Below are positions 1 through 5,618 of a DNA stretch of 8,584 nucleotides, one piece after another. The DNA is from Betaproteobacteria bacterium. Lineage in GTDB: Bacteria > Pseudomonadota > Gammaproteobacteria > Burkholderiales > Burkholderiaceae. The position numbers were made by a program, and so were the translations under genes. A model generated the notes under the pieces. The model worked only from the letters and a program-made list of their open reading frames with translations, was not told the DNA's origin and did no database searches. The first letter of the stretch is position 1, and every line of letters begins with the position of its first letter. Location: contig JAATGO010000264.1 in assembly GCA_015654605.1 (NCBI GenBank), positions 1 to 8,584 of the forward strand, in the 5' to 3' direction.

Positions 1-1
1 A

Positions 2-67
2 ATAGTGATTGATAGCGAAATTGTGAGCAATGTTACATCTTGTAAAAGTGATATAAAAAGCAATTAA
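2..67 (+). CDS. possible 3' tail of a plus-strand gene (partial)
   Basis: Of the three plus-strand frames at the left edge, only this one stays open, for 21 codons up to TAA at 65-67; the other two reach stops within the first 12 bases. The visible peptide is polar, ends in SDIKSN and shows no family motif. The main support is context: a strong plus-strand intrinsic terminator lies 57 bp downstream, which implies a plus-strand transcript entering from the left. Twenty-one codons can stay open by chance, so this is a weak call, and the function cannot be guessed. Confidence 0.3.
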   Translation: MVIDSEIVSNVTSCKSDIKSN

Positions 68-92
68 GGAGAGATATCTTTAAGATCCTCCC

Positions 93-120
93 TCCAATTC
101 CCTTCCCCTTGAGAATTGGA
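93..120 (+). repeat. inverted repeat (hairpin) just before the terminator
   Basis: TCCAATTC (93-100) and GAATTGGA (113-120) are perfect 8-bp arms around a 12-base pyrimidine-rich loop. The hairpin ends four bases before the terminator stem at 124, so the two form a tandem pair of stem-loops. It may be part of a compound 3' end of the transcript entering from the left. It has only three T after it, so it is probably not a terminator by itself. Confidence 0.4.
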
Positions 121-123
121 TTT

Positions 124-156
124 AACCCACAAACTGTAAAGTTCGTGGGTTTTTTT
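124..156 (+). terminator. Rho-independent terminator for a gene upstream of the window
   Basis: Seven pairs, AACCCAC (124-130) with GTGGGTT (145-151), continue after one A-C mismatch into AACT/AGTT closed by a GTAA loop. A run of T follows (150-156). The T-run lies only on the plus-strand 3' side, so the direction is plus. It would end a transcript entering from the left edge. It also lies inside a minus-strand open frame (64-327), which counts against that frame being a gene. Confidence 0.8.
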
Positions 157-416
157 ATACTTGAGGGATGTTTGTTTACTGGAGGCGTATTTTTTTCGTG
201 TTGTTTTGTTAGCGGCCTCTATTTCTAAATACGGAAAGCATGCGCCCCCTCTTTTGTATAAGGTGAATGGGAAATTTCTGTTTTCGCGCAGGTAATCCAT
301 ATTAAAGAGAAAGTACTGGAATTTCATAGGAAGATTCTATACAATTGCGAGCTTCCTGAAGTGCAGTGCTGGTATTGCACCAGAATAGAAAGTGTCAGTA
401 GTAAAGTACAGAATGA
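157..416. other. intergenic stretch between terminator and tRNA-Asp
   Basis: No convincing gene. A minus-strand frame of 87 codons (64-327) covers part of it, but it has no purine-rich ribosome-binding site (the bases before its ATG are ATCTTCCT), no recognisable motif, and contains the terminator hairpin. Near the tRNA there are small overlapping inverted repeats: GTGCA (361-365) with TGCAC (376-380), and CTGGT (369-373) with ACCAG (379-383). A tRNA promoter must lie here, but no good -35/-10 pair stands out; the best I see are weak elements such as TAGAAA at 386-391. Confidence 0.5.
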
Positions 417-493
417 GGAGTGGTAGTTCAGTTGGTTAGAATACCGGCCTGTCACGCCGGGGGTCGCGGGTTCGAGCCCCGTCCGCTCCGCCA
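417..493 (+). tRNA. tRNA-Asp (anticodon GUC)
   Basis: The 77-base gene includes an encoded 3' CCA (491-493). The acceptor arm GGAGTGG (417-423) pairs with CCGCTCC (483-489) with one G-T wobble. The D-arm carries the usual AGTTGGTTAGA. The anticodon stem-loop is CCGGC-CTGTCAC-GCCGG, giving anticodon GTC. The T-arm is GCGGG-TTCGAGC-CCCGT, with one G-T pair. It closely resembles proteobacterial tRNA-Asp(GUC). It decodes GAC and GAU, the latter normally through queuosine at the wobble base. It stands alone here with its own terminator eight bases after the CCA end. No copy of its 3' end is seen elsewhere in the window, so there is no sign of integration at this tRNA. Confidence 0.97.
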
Positions 494-500
494 GAAAGAA

Positions 501-527
501 AAAACGCCTGCGAAAGCAGGCGTTTTT
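501..527. terminator. bidirectional intrinsic terminator shared by tRNA-Asp and fusA
   Basis: AAACGCCTGC (502-511) and GCAGGCGTTT (516-525) form a perfect 10-bp stem with a GAAA tetraloop. On the plus strand the stem runs into five T (522-526), which would end tRNA-Asp. On the minus strand it runs into TTTTTTCTTTC, which would end fusA; fusA has no better terminator between its stop at 708 and this point. One hairpin therefore probably ends both convergent transcripts. Confidence 0.85.
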
Positions 528-545
528 GCGTCTGCGTTAATCTGT

Positions 546-640
546 GTATTGCTCGCGTGCGAGCAATACCTCTTATGGAGAGGAGAGAGCCGCTTGTGCG
601 GCTCTCGGCGGGGATCGAAGGGGTTCGCTTGCAAGCGATC
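546..640. repeat. cluster of three palindromes between tRNA-Asp and fusA
   Basis: Three separate perfect inverted repeats lie within 95 bases. GTATTGCTCGC/GCGAGCAATAC (546-556 and 559-569) has 11-bp arms and a two-base centre. GAGAGCCGC/GCGGCTCTC (585-593 and 598-606) has 9-bp arms and a TTGT loop. TCGCTTGCAAGCGA (625-638) is a continuous 14-bp palindrome, flanked by a further GATCG/CGATC pair (613-617, 636-640). None is followed by a T-run, so they are not ordinary terminators. They could be a REP- or BIME-like repeat, a processing or stability structure in the fusA 3' region, or a remnant of a small mobile repeat. Only one copy is visible. Confidence 0.6.
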
Positions 641-707
641 AGTGGTGTAAGAGCCGGTGTCTAGTGATGACAAGCTTTGCTCGTTTCCTTGGTTGTTTAC
701 TGGTATG

Positions 708-2807
708 TCATTTACGCATGCTGGTCAATTGTTCGATAATTTGCCGCGGAGCTTCGGCATAATGTTTAAACTCCATTGTATAAGTAGCGCGTCCCTGAGT
801 CAGTGAGCGCAAGGATGTGGAGTAACCAAACATTTCGGCCAAGGGCACTTCTGCACGTACTAGCTTGCCGCCGCTGGTGATATCTTCCATGCCTTGTACC
901 ATTCCGCGACGTGAAGACAGGTCACCCATGACATTACCCATGAAGTCTTCTGGAGTTTCGACTTCGACATGCATCATCGGTTCCAGCAGTATAGGATGCG
1001 CACGACGCATGCCCTCTTTAAAGGCGATGGATCCAGCCATACGGAAAGCGTTTTCATTCGAGTCGACATCATGGTAAGAGCCAAAAGTGAGCGTTACCTT
1101 GATATCAACGACTGGATAGCCAGCGAGAACACCGCTTTTGAGAGATTCCTGTATACCTTTATCTACAGCAGGAATGAATTCGCGCGGTATGACACCGCCT
1201 TTGATGGCGTCCACAAACTCATAACCCTTGCCTGGTGCTTGTGGTTCTAATTTGAGGACTACGTGGCCATATTGGCCGCGTCCGCCAGACTGTTTCACAA
1301 ATTTTCCTTCTATATCTTCAACGGTGTTGCGTATAGCTTCGCGGTAGGCAACTTGTGGTTTGCCTACGTTAGCGTCTACATTAAATTCGCGCTTCATGCG
1401 ATCCACCAGAATTTCCAGATGTAATTCTCCCATCCCTGAGATAATGGTTTGACCAGATTCTTCATCAGTATGCACTCGAAATGAAGGATCCTCTTGTGCT
1501 AGACGATTGAGGGCGATACCCATTTTTTCTTGATCGGCCTTGGTTTTGGGTTCCACTGCTTGTGAAATCACAGGTTCTGGGAATATCATGCGCTCCAGTA
1601 CAATGACGTGATCTGGGTCGCTGAGCGTGTCGCCAGTGGTCACATCTTTTAGTCCGACTGCTGCAGCGATATCTCCGGCATAGACTGCCTTGATTTCCTG
1701 GCGTTCATTAGCATGCATTTGCAGAATACGTCCAAGCCGCTCCTTTTTTTCTTTGAGCGGATTATAAATAGTATCTCCAGAATTCACTACGCCGGAGTAC
1801 ACGCGAAAAAACACCAGTTGTCCAACAAAAGGATCCGTCATGATTTTGAAGGCCAGGGCAGAAAAAGGCTCATCATCAGAAGGATGGCGTTCAATTTCGT
1901 TTTCTTGCTCATCCATCCCCTTGATAGCAGGGACATCTAGTGGTGATGGCAGGTAATCAATCACCGCATCAAGCATGGCTTGCACGCCTTTATTCTTGAA
2001 TGCACTACCACATAGCATAGGGATAATTTCATTTTTAATGGTGCGCAGGCGCAGGCCGTGTTTGATTTCGGCTTCACTCAATGGCGTTCCGTTGAGATAC
2101 TTATCCAATAGCTCTTCGCTGCCATCGACTGCCTGTTCAATCATTTTTTCACGCCACTCATTGGCGAGATCCTTGAGCGGAGAGGGAATATCCTGGTATT
2201 CAAATAGAACTCCCTGGCTTGCTTCATCCCAAATGATCGCTTTCATCTTGATGAGATCGATGACGCCTTGAAAATTATCTTCACTACCGACGGGAATTTG
2301 TATCGGTACGGCATTACCTTTCAGACGTTCCTCGATTTGTTTTTGGACACGAAAAAAGTCGGCTCCAGTCCGATCCATTTTATTCACGAAAGCAATACGT
2401 GGTACGCCGTATTTATTGGCTTGCCGCCAGACAGTTTCAGATTGTGGCTGTACTCCACCGACGGAGTCATATACCATGACTGCACCATCGAGTACGCGCA
2501 TGGAACGCTCAACTTCAATTGTAAAGTCAACGTGTCCTGGAGTATCAATAATATTGATGCGATGTTCTGGATAATTGCCTGCCATACCTTTCCAGAATGC
2601 AGTCGTTGCAGCAGAGGTGATGGTGATGCCTCGCTCTTGTTCTTGCTCCATCCAGTCCATGGTGGCCGCACCATTATGCACTTCCCCAATTTTATGGTTG
2701 ACGCCGGTATAGAACAGGATACGTTCTGTTGTCGTTGTCTTCCCTGCATCGATATGTGCGCTGATGCCAATGTTGCGATAGTGCTCAATTTTGGTTTTGC
2801 GAGCCAT
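708..2807 (-). CDS. fusA: elongation factor G (EF-G), translocase GTPase
   Basis: A 699-residue, full-length EF-G. It is the cytoplasmic GTPase that moves tRNAs and mRNA along the ribosome after peptide transfer and, with ribosome recycling factor, splits ribosomes after termination. The G motifs are all present: AHIDAGKT (17-24), RGITI (59-63), DTPGH (88-92) and NKMD (142-145). The domain IV tip [10 protein letters not shown] is intact. The sequence reads as betaproteobacterial EF-G throughout, with small differences such as HNGAATMDW and VYDSVGG where HDG and a Cys-Ala are commoner. ATG at 2807 follows AAGGGA at good spacing. A sigma70-like promoter lies about 90 bp upstream and the terminator at 501-527 lies downstream. 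Neither rpsG nor tuf is adjacent, so it is either a second fusA copy or one separated from the str operon. The open frame shows no decay. Confidence 0.97.
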   Translation of the reverse strand: MARKTKIEHYRNIGISAHIDAGKTTTTERILFYTGVNHKIGEVHNGAATMDWMEQEQERGITITSAATTAFWKGMAGNYPEHRINIIDTPGHVDFTIEVERSMRVLDGAVMVYDSVGGVQPQSETVWRQANKYGVPRIAFVNKMDRTGADFFRVQKQIEERLKGNAVPIQIPVGSEDNFQGVIDLIKMKAIIWDEASQGVLFEYQDIPSPLKDLANEWREKMIEQAVDGSEELLDKYLNGTPLSEAEIKHGLRLRTIKNEIIPMLCGSAFKNKGVQAMLDAVIDYLPSPLDVPAIKGMDEQENEIERHPSDDEPFSALAFKIMTDPFVGQLVFFRVYSGVVNSGDTIYNPLKEKKERLGRILQMHANERQEIKAVYAGDIAAAVGLKDVTTGDTLSDPDHVIVLERMIFPEPVISQAVEPKTKADQEKMGIALNRLAQEDPSFRVHTDEESGQTIISGMGELHLEILVDRMKREFNVDANVGKPQVAYREAIRNTVEDIEGKFVKQSGGRGQYGHVVLKLEPQAPGKGYEFVDAIKGGVIPREFIPAVDKGIQESLKSGVLAGYPVVDIKVTLTFGSYHDVDSNENAFRMAGSIAFKEGMRRAHPILLEPMMHVEVETPEDFMGNVMGDLSSRRGMVQGMEDITSGGKLVRAEVPLAEMFGYSTSLRSLTQGRATYTMEFKHYAEAPRQIIEQLTSMRK

Positions 2808-2895
2808 GGTACTGTTCCCTTTTTATCTCGATCAATTCTTTATTTCAATTCTCTATTATCCAGCATATACAGCAATTATGTAATTTAAGTTAATC

Positions 2896-2924
2896 ATTTA
2901 ACGGCAAAATTGATGTGGAGTCAA
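2896..2924 (-). promoter_or_regulatory. candidate sigma70 promoter of fusA
   Basis: Read on the minus strand, TTGACT (2924-2919, 5 of 6 consensus) is separated by exactly 17 bases from TTAAAT (2901-2896, 4 of 6). Transcription would start near 2889 and give a leader of about 80 bases before the fusA ATG at 2807. The -35 lies in a perfect inverted repeat, AAAATTGA (2906-2913) and TCAATTTT (2921-2928), which could be an operator or chance in AT-rich DNA. A GATAAT closer to the gene lacks a good -35. Confidence 0.45.
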
Positions 2925-3031
2925 TTTTTGTCATCAATTAGATAAAACATAGTAGAACACCTCTCATGCTGATTGATGAAATGCATATCTACTGATACTA
3001 CGCCTATATAGGGATGCAGAAAAACTATTAC

Positions 3032-3091
3032 AAGGGAGGGAGATGGTAGGAGGAGAGGGGGGCCATACCATAGATGTGCCCATGGTATGGC
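3032..3091 (-). repeat. 10-bp inverted repeat with C-rich tract, 3' of the LRR gene
   Basis: GCCATACCAT (3062-3071) and ATGGTATGGC (3082-3091) form a perfect 10-bp stem with a 10-base loop, 35 bp beyond the LRR stop codon. In the LRR transcript (minus strand) the stem is followed not by T but by about 30 bases rich in C and T and almost free of G (complement of 3032-3061). A C-rich, G-poor stretch after a hairpin is a possible Rho-loading region, so this may be the 3' end of the LRR transcript. A transcription-factor site or a solitary repeat is equally possible. The complementary strand has several short G-runs, but their spacing is poor for a stable quadruplex. Confidence 0.45.
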
Positions 3092-3125
3092 ATTTGCAAT
3101 GAACTGTATGGATGCTTATCTTCGC

Positions 3126-3524
3126 TTAGAGGCCAGTGAAATAACGGAATGCATTGCGTATAGAGGTTTTTAGATTGTCTAATGCATAGACACTAGAAAC
3201 GTATGTCGATGAGACATTATTAAGCAAACGCTTGAAGAATTCCGAGAATAATCCCCGAGTACCTTGATGGTTATGTTCATTGTTATGAGCCGCTTTGACC
3301 AACTGTTGTGATGCTGGTGTGGTAACAGGGTTGTTATCAGCATAAATACGGAGGTAGCCAGAAACATTCTCTGGTAGTTTTGTTAATTTATTGTTGTTAA
3401 CTCGAAGAGATTGGAGTGTTTTAGGTATTTCGGGAAGACTGGTTAGCTCATTATTGCCAGCAAGAAGGTAAAAAAGTCCCTCGGATAATACTGGCAGTTG
3501 TTCTAATTTGTTTTGATCCACGTC
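3126..3524 (-). pseudogene. C-terminal part of the LRR protein, beyond an in-frame TAG
   Basis: This continues the upstream LRR frame without a shift: after TAG (3527-3525) come GAC and then GTG (3521) in the same frame. It encodes about 132 residues: the rest of the interrupted repeat (DVDQNKLEQLP), two full repeats (LFYLLAGNNELTSLP, LQSLRVNNNKLTKLP) and a degraded last one (LRIYADNNPVTTP). A polar tail of about 60 residues follows, containing GLFSEFFKRLL and ending RNAFRYFTGL. It has no NEL-type E3 ligase domain (the family's catalytic Cys-x-Asp is absent). It would be made only by read-through of TAG or by reinitiation at GTG 3521; AGGA lies just before that GTG but too close for a good ribosome-binding site. 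The remaining frame is undamaged, so the stop is recent, recoded or a sequencing error. Confidence 0.7.
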
Positions 3525-4478
3525 CTATATGCTTAGCGTAGAAGGCAGATTGTTAGATAATTGTGCTAGTTGATTGTGTTTGAGATCTAGATAAGCCAGA
3601 TTAGGCGGGAATTGTTTTGGACACGTTCGCAGTAAATTATTGCTGGCATCAATATGAGTGATGTTGTCAGGGAGATTGTCGGGGAATTGCCTTAAATTAT
3701 TTTTTGCAACGATCAGTGTTTCAAGATGGGAGGGCATGTTTTTAGGAAGCCTCTCTAAGTGATTATTATTGGCTTTGAGAAACGTAATCGATTGAGGCAG
3801 ATTGGGTGGTAGCTCCTTGAACTGATTATGACTCATATTCAGGTGTGTCACCTTGTCGGGAAGATTTTCAACCAGGTCGGTCAGCTTGTTGTGACTGATA
3901 TCAAGAATCTGTACGTTGCGAGGTAGGTAAGGTGGCACGCTGTTTAAACCAAGCCCGCTTAAATTGAGTTCCTTCTTCGGATCATTGGCAGTATTCCAAG
4001 CGTGTATAAGGCAAAGTGCTTTTGCACGCTGCTCTTGTGAATCCGTGCTATTGAGTTGCCACTTGAGATTGGTACTGGCTGCGAGTTGTTTGTATTGCAC
4101 ATCCAGAGCGTTTACCATTTTTCTCGCTGCCGGCCGATTTTCTTGTTGTGCAAGAGTTTTTTTGGCGTGTTGATATTCTGCAGGGAAGTTTTTACATCTG
4201 GAAATCATTTTCTTTACTGATTTCTCAGATAGATCATTCCTGCTTTCTTTGCGCATTACCATCGTGGGTAACGTGTCATATGGGCGAATGTATCGATCCG
4301 CTTTCGATATAATGTTTTTGAATTTTTCTGGTGAGTTTTTTATGGGAAGAGAGATATTTGAGAAATAATTCTTTGCTCTATTCTCCAATGGTTCCTTTCT
4401 ATGTGGGCTGAATAGAAGGCCTTCTCGAGGTGGAGGTTGTGTCGGACAACGTTGTGTTGCATATATCATCTTTGACAT
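3525..4478 (-). CDS. leucine-rich-repeat protein, effector-like (stops early at TAG)
   Basis: It encodes 317 residues; the intact gene would give about 450. Residues 1-150 are polar and basic with no Sec signal or membrane segment, as in proteins exported by type III or IV systems. Residues 151-170 (EQRAKALCLIHAW) resemble the helical cap before the repeats in IpaH/SspH/SlrP proteins. From about 170, 20-21-residue repeats follow the pattern LxxLxxxxNxLxxLP with LPxxLP spacers, the short bacterial LRR class of YopM and IpaH; about seven lie here. Such domains bind host proteins in the known family members. The stop falls at the Leu of LxxL in the next repeat (LSI-stop-DVDQN against LAYLDLKHN), which fits a TTG to TAG change. 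ATG 4478 follows AAGGA at 8 bases. No chaperone or secretion gene is nearby. The effector role is inferred. Confidence 0.8.
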   Translation of the reverse strand: MSKMIYATQRCPTQPPPREGLLFSPHRKEPLENRAKNYFSNISLPIKNSPEKFKNIISKADRYIRPYDTLPTMVMRKESRNDLSEKSVKKMISRCKNFPAEYQHAKKTLAQQENRPAARKMVNALDVQYKQLAASTNLKWQLNSTDSQEQRAKALCLIHAWNTANDPKKELNLSGLGLNSVPPYLPRNVQILDISHNKLTDLVENLPDKVTHLNMSHNQFKELPPNLPQSITFLKANNNHLERLPKNMPSHLETLIVAKNNLRQFPDNLPDNITHIDASNNLLRTCPKQFPPNLAYLDLKHNQLAQLSNNLPSTLSI

Positions 4479-4520
4479 AGTAAGTTTCCTTATGTCACCA
4501 ATAAACTTACCGTATTGGTG
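4471..4520 (-). promoter_or_regulatory. structured leader of the LRR gene: possible pseudoknot over the RBS
   Basis: On the transcript strand, CACCAATA (4520-4513) and TATTGGTG (4503-4496) form a perfect 8-bp stem around the loop CGGTAAGTT. GTAAGTT in that loop is complementary to AACTTAC (4486-4480), which lies between the Shine-Dalgarno AAGGA and the ATG. Both stems together give an H-type pseudoknot: a two-base first loop, no base between the stems, and an 8-9-base loop that contains the Shine-Dalgarno. If they exclude each other, the 8-bp pair GTAAGTTT/AAACTTAC is an alternative hairpin with the RBS in its loop. Either form could limit translation. It does not match the preQ1-I or other riboswitch consensus I know. 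A DNA operator could also explain the outer repeat. Confidence 0.5.
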
Positions 4521-4807
4521 TTGTACTTTTAGCGTTCTTTATGGGCAGAATACGGATTCTGTTGAGAGGGAGTGTAAGCTGTAATTTTGGATGCAACATT
4601 CATATTTCGATCATGATGTTGATGGAGTTTTATTCATGTCAACGTTCTTAGCCATTGTGTAACAATTCGGTTACCAAGACATCCCCAGCTTTGACGTGCT
4701 AGAAAAAGAAAGGATCGGAGACATAGTTGTTACATAATGTTGTGACGACCATAGTTCTACATCTTTCGACTGTAGTAGATGCGTAATCGGGGCGTTCAAT
4801 AAGAATT
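4521..4807. other. divergent intergenic region with several small inverted repeats
   Basis: This is most of the 400 bp between the LRR gene and the tetR-type gene; it has no gene. Inverted repeats seen: CAGAAT-ACGG-ATTCTG (4546-4561); CAACAT/ATGTTG with inner CAT/ATG and one bulged T (4594-4621); GTAAC-6-GTTAC (4659-4674). The octamer TGTAACAA (4658-4665) recurs inverted as TTGTTACA (4727-4734). The GTAAC/GTTAC element is about the size of a TetR-family operator, but that assignment is a guess. No clear promoter for the LRR gene stands out. Confidence 0.4.
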
Positions 4808-4836
4808 TTGTCATTCAACTTAAATTACACTACACT
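4808..4836 (+). promoter_or_regulatory. candidate sigma70 promoter of the tetR-type gene
   Basis: TTGTCA (4808-4813, 5 of 6 consensus), 17 bases, then TACACT (4831-4836, 4 of 6). Transcription would start near 4843 and give a leader of about 36 bases, with the ribosome-binding site AAAGGG at 4865-4870. Confidence 0.45.
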
Positions 4837-4878
4837 GACGAAGAAAAGGATATTTAGTCAGAGTAAAGGGTATTGTCG

Positions 4879-5526
4879 ATGCAAATTAGAGGACGACCGC
4901 GTAGCTTTGATCGGGATGAGGCTTTGCAGGTAGCGATGCAGGTGTTTTGGAGTAAGGGGTACGAAGGCACCACCATGGCACACCTGACGGCTGCAATTGG
5001 CGTGAAGGCGCCGAGTTTGTATGCTGCATTTGGTGATAAAAATGCTTTATTTCGAGAGGCTGTGGATTTTTATTCTCGTACGACAGGGGCGGCGCCGTTA
5101 AATGCGCTGTTTCAGGGAAAGGGCATCCGCGCCGATGTTGAGAGTATGTTGCATGCGAGTGTCGCCATGTTTGCTGAACCGTCTAATGGCAAGGGATGTA
5201 TGGTAGTGACGGCCGCGATTAATTGCACGCCAGAGAACGTGGTGCATACCAAGGAGTTATTGAATCGTCGCAGGAGACAACAGAATCAGTTGGTACGGCG
5301 GTTGATACAGGCACAAGCACAGAACGAGTTGCGCAGTGATATTGACATTGATGAGCTAAGTGATTTTTATACTTGCGTATTACATGGTTTATCGTTGAGT
5401 GCACGCGATGGTGTTTCAAGCGAGCGTTTATATAATACCATCTCACATGCCATGTATGCGTTGGAGATGGCATTGGTACCTAGTCGGCAGGTTAATAAAA
5501 AAAAGCCTAATAACAGGATAAAGTAG
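4879..5526 (+). CDS. TetR/AcrR-family transcriptional regulator
   Basis: A 215-residue DNA-binding repressor of usual TetR length. The N-terminal domain begins RGRPRSFDRDEAL and has the family helix-turn-helix at about residues 31-50, including SLYAAFGDKNALF. The C-terminal part (about 60-200) is the ligand-binding and dimer domain, with the GKGCMV motif seen in one large TetR subgroup. The tail is basic (KKKPNNR). I chose ATG 4879 because AAAGGG lies 8 bases before it; the in-frame TTG at 4873 would be only two bases from it. It diverges from the LRR gene and converges on rdgC. TetR proteins often control themselves and a neighbour, so targets could be itself, the LRR gene or the oxygenase genes, none of which is shown. 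Ligand unknown. Confidence 0.92.
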   Translation: MQIRGRPRSFDRDEALQVAMQVFWSKGYEGTTMAHLTAAIGVKAPSLYAAFGDKNALFREAVDFYSRTTGAAPLNALFQGKGIRADVESMLHASVAMFAEPSNGKGCMVVTAAINCTPENVVHTKELLNRRRRQQNQLVRRLIQAQAQNELRSDIDIDELSDFYTCVLHGLSLSARDGVSSERLYNTISHAMYALEMALVPSRQVNKKKPNNRIK

Positions 5527-5565
5527 TGCCATTATTCTGATAATGCTGACTGATGTGATCGTTTG

Positions 5566-5582
5566 TTCGCTTTATCAGCGAA
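5566..5582. repeat. small hairpin between convergent tetR-type gene and rdgC
   Basis: TTCGCT (5566-5571) and AGCGAA (5577-5582) give a perfect 6-bp stem with a 5-base loop in the 92-bp gap between the two convergent stops. It lacks a T-run on either strand, so it is at best a weak end signal for the two transcripts. Confidence 0.3.
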
Positions 5583-5618
5583 ACTGCAGCCTGATACAGA
5601 GAATAGTTGAAATAGACT

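Larger units (their letters stand above)
2808..3125. other. intergenic region between fusA and the LRR gene
   Basis: About 320 bp without a gene. It holds the fusA ribosome-binding site (AAGGGA before the ATG) and candidate promoter, an AT-rich stretch (2830-2960), a purine-rich tract (3032-3062) and a strong 10-bp inverted repeat (3062-3091). The plus-strand open frame crossing 2268-2888 is an antisense shadow of fusA and ends here. Confidence 0.6.

Noticed and set aside
64..327. Minus-strand open frame of 87 codons at the left edge
   Set aside because: It has no ribosome-binding site, no recognisable motif, a composition dominated by Lys, Asn, Tyr and Ser, and its 3' third is the reverse complement of a strong plus-strand terminator. 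It is most likely chance, though a small lineage-specific gene is not excluded.
417..493. tRNA-Asp as an attachment site for an integrated element
   Set aside because: No duplicate of the tRNA 3' end and no integrase or phage gene is visible in the window.
420..762. Small open frames on both strands across the tRNA and palindromes
   Set aside because: They run through the tRNA-Asp gene, the terminator and the inverted repeats; peptides such as GRGFEPRPL are the usual false translation of a tRNA T-arm.
2268..2888. Plus-strand open frame of 206 codons antisense to the 5' part of fusA
   Set aside because: It lies almost wholly opposite conserved EF-G codons, has no family features, and is explained as a shadow of fusA codon usage.
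3032..3062. Purine-rich tract as a G-quadruplex
   Set aside because: The G-runs are mostly two bases or separated by a long 16-base interval; only one pair of GGG tracts and a terminal G6 run are present, a poor arrangement for a stable quadruplex.
3126..3521. The downstream LRR fragment as an independent gene starting at GTG 3521
   Set aside because: It would begin in the middle of a repeat, its AGGA is too close to the GTG, and it continues exactly the frame and repeat phase of the upstream part, so an interrupted single gene explains it better.
4471..4520. preQ1 or another known riboswitch in the LRR leader
   Set aside because: The pseudoknot-like layout is similar in outline to preQ1-I, but the consensus bases and A-rich tail of that class are absent; I recognise no known riboswitch here.
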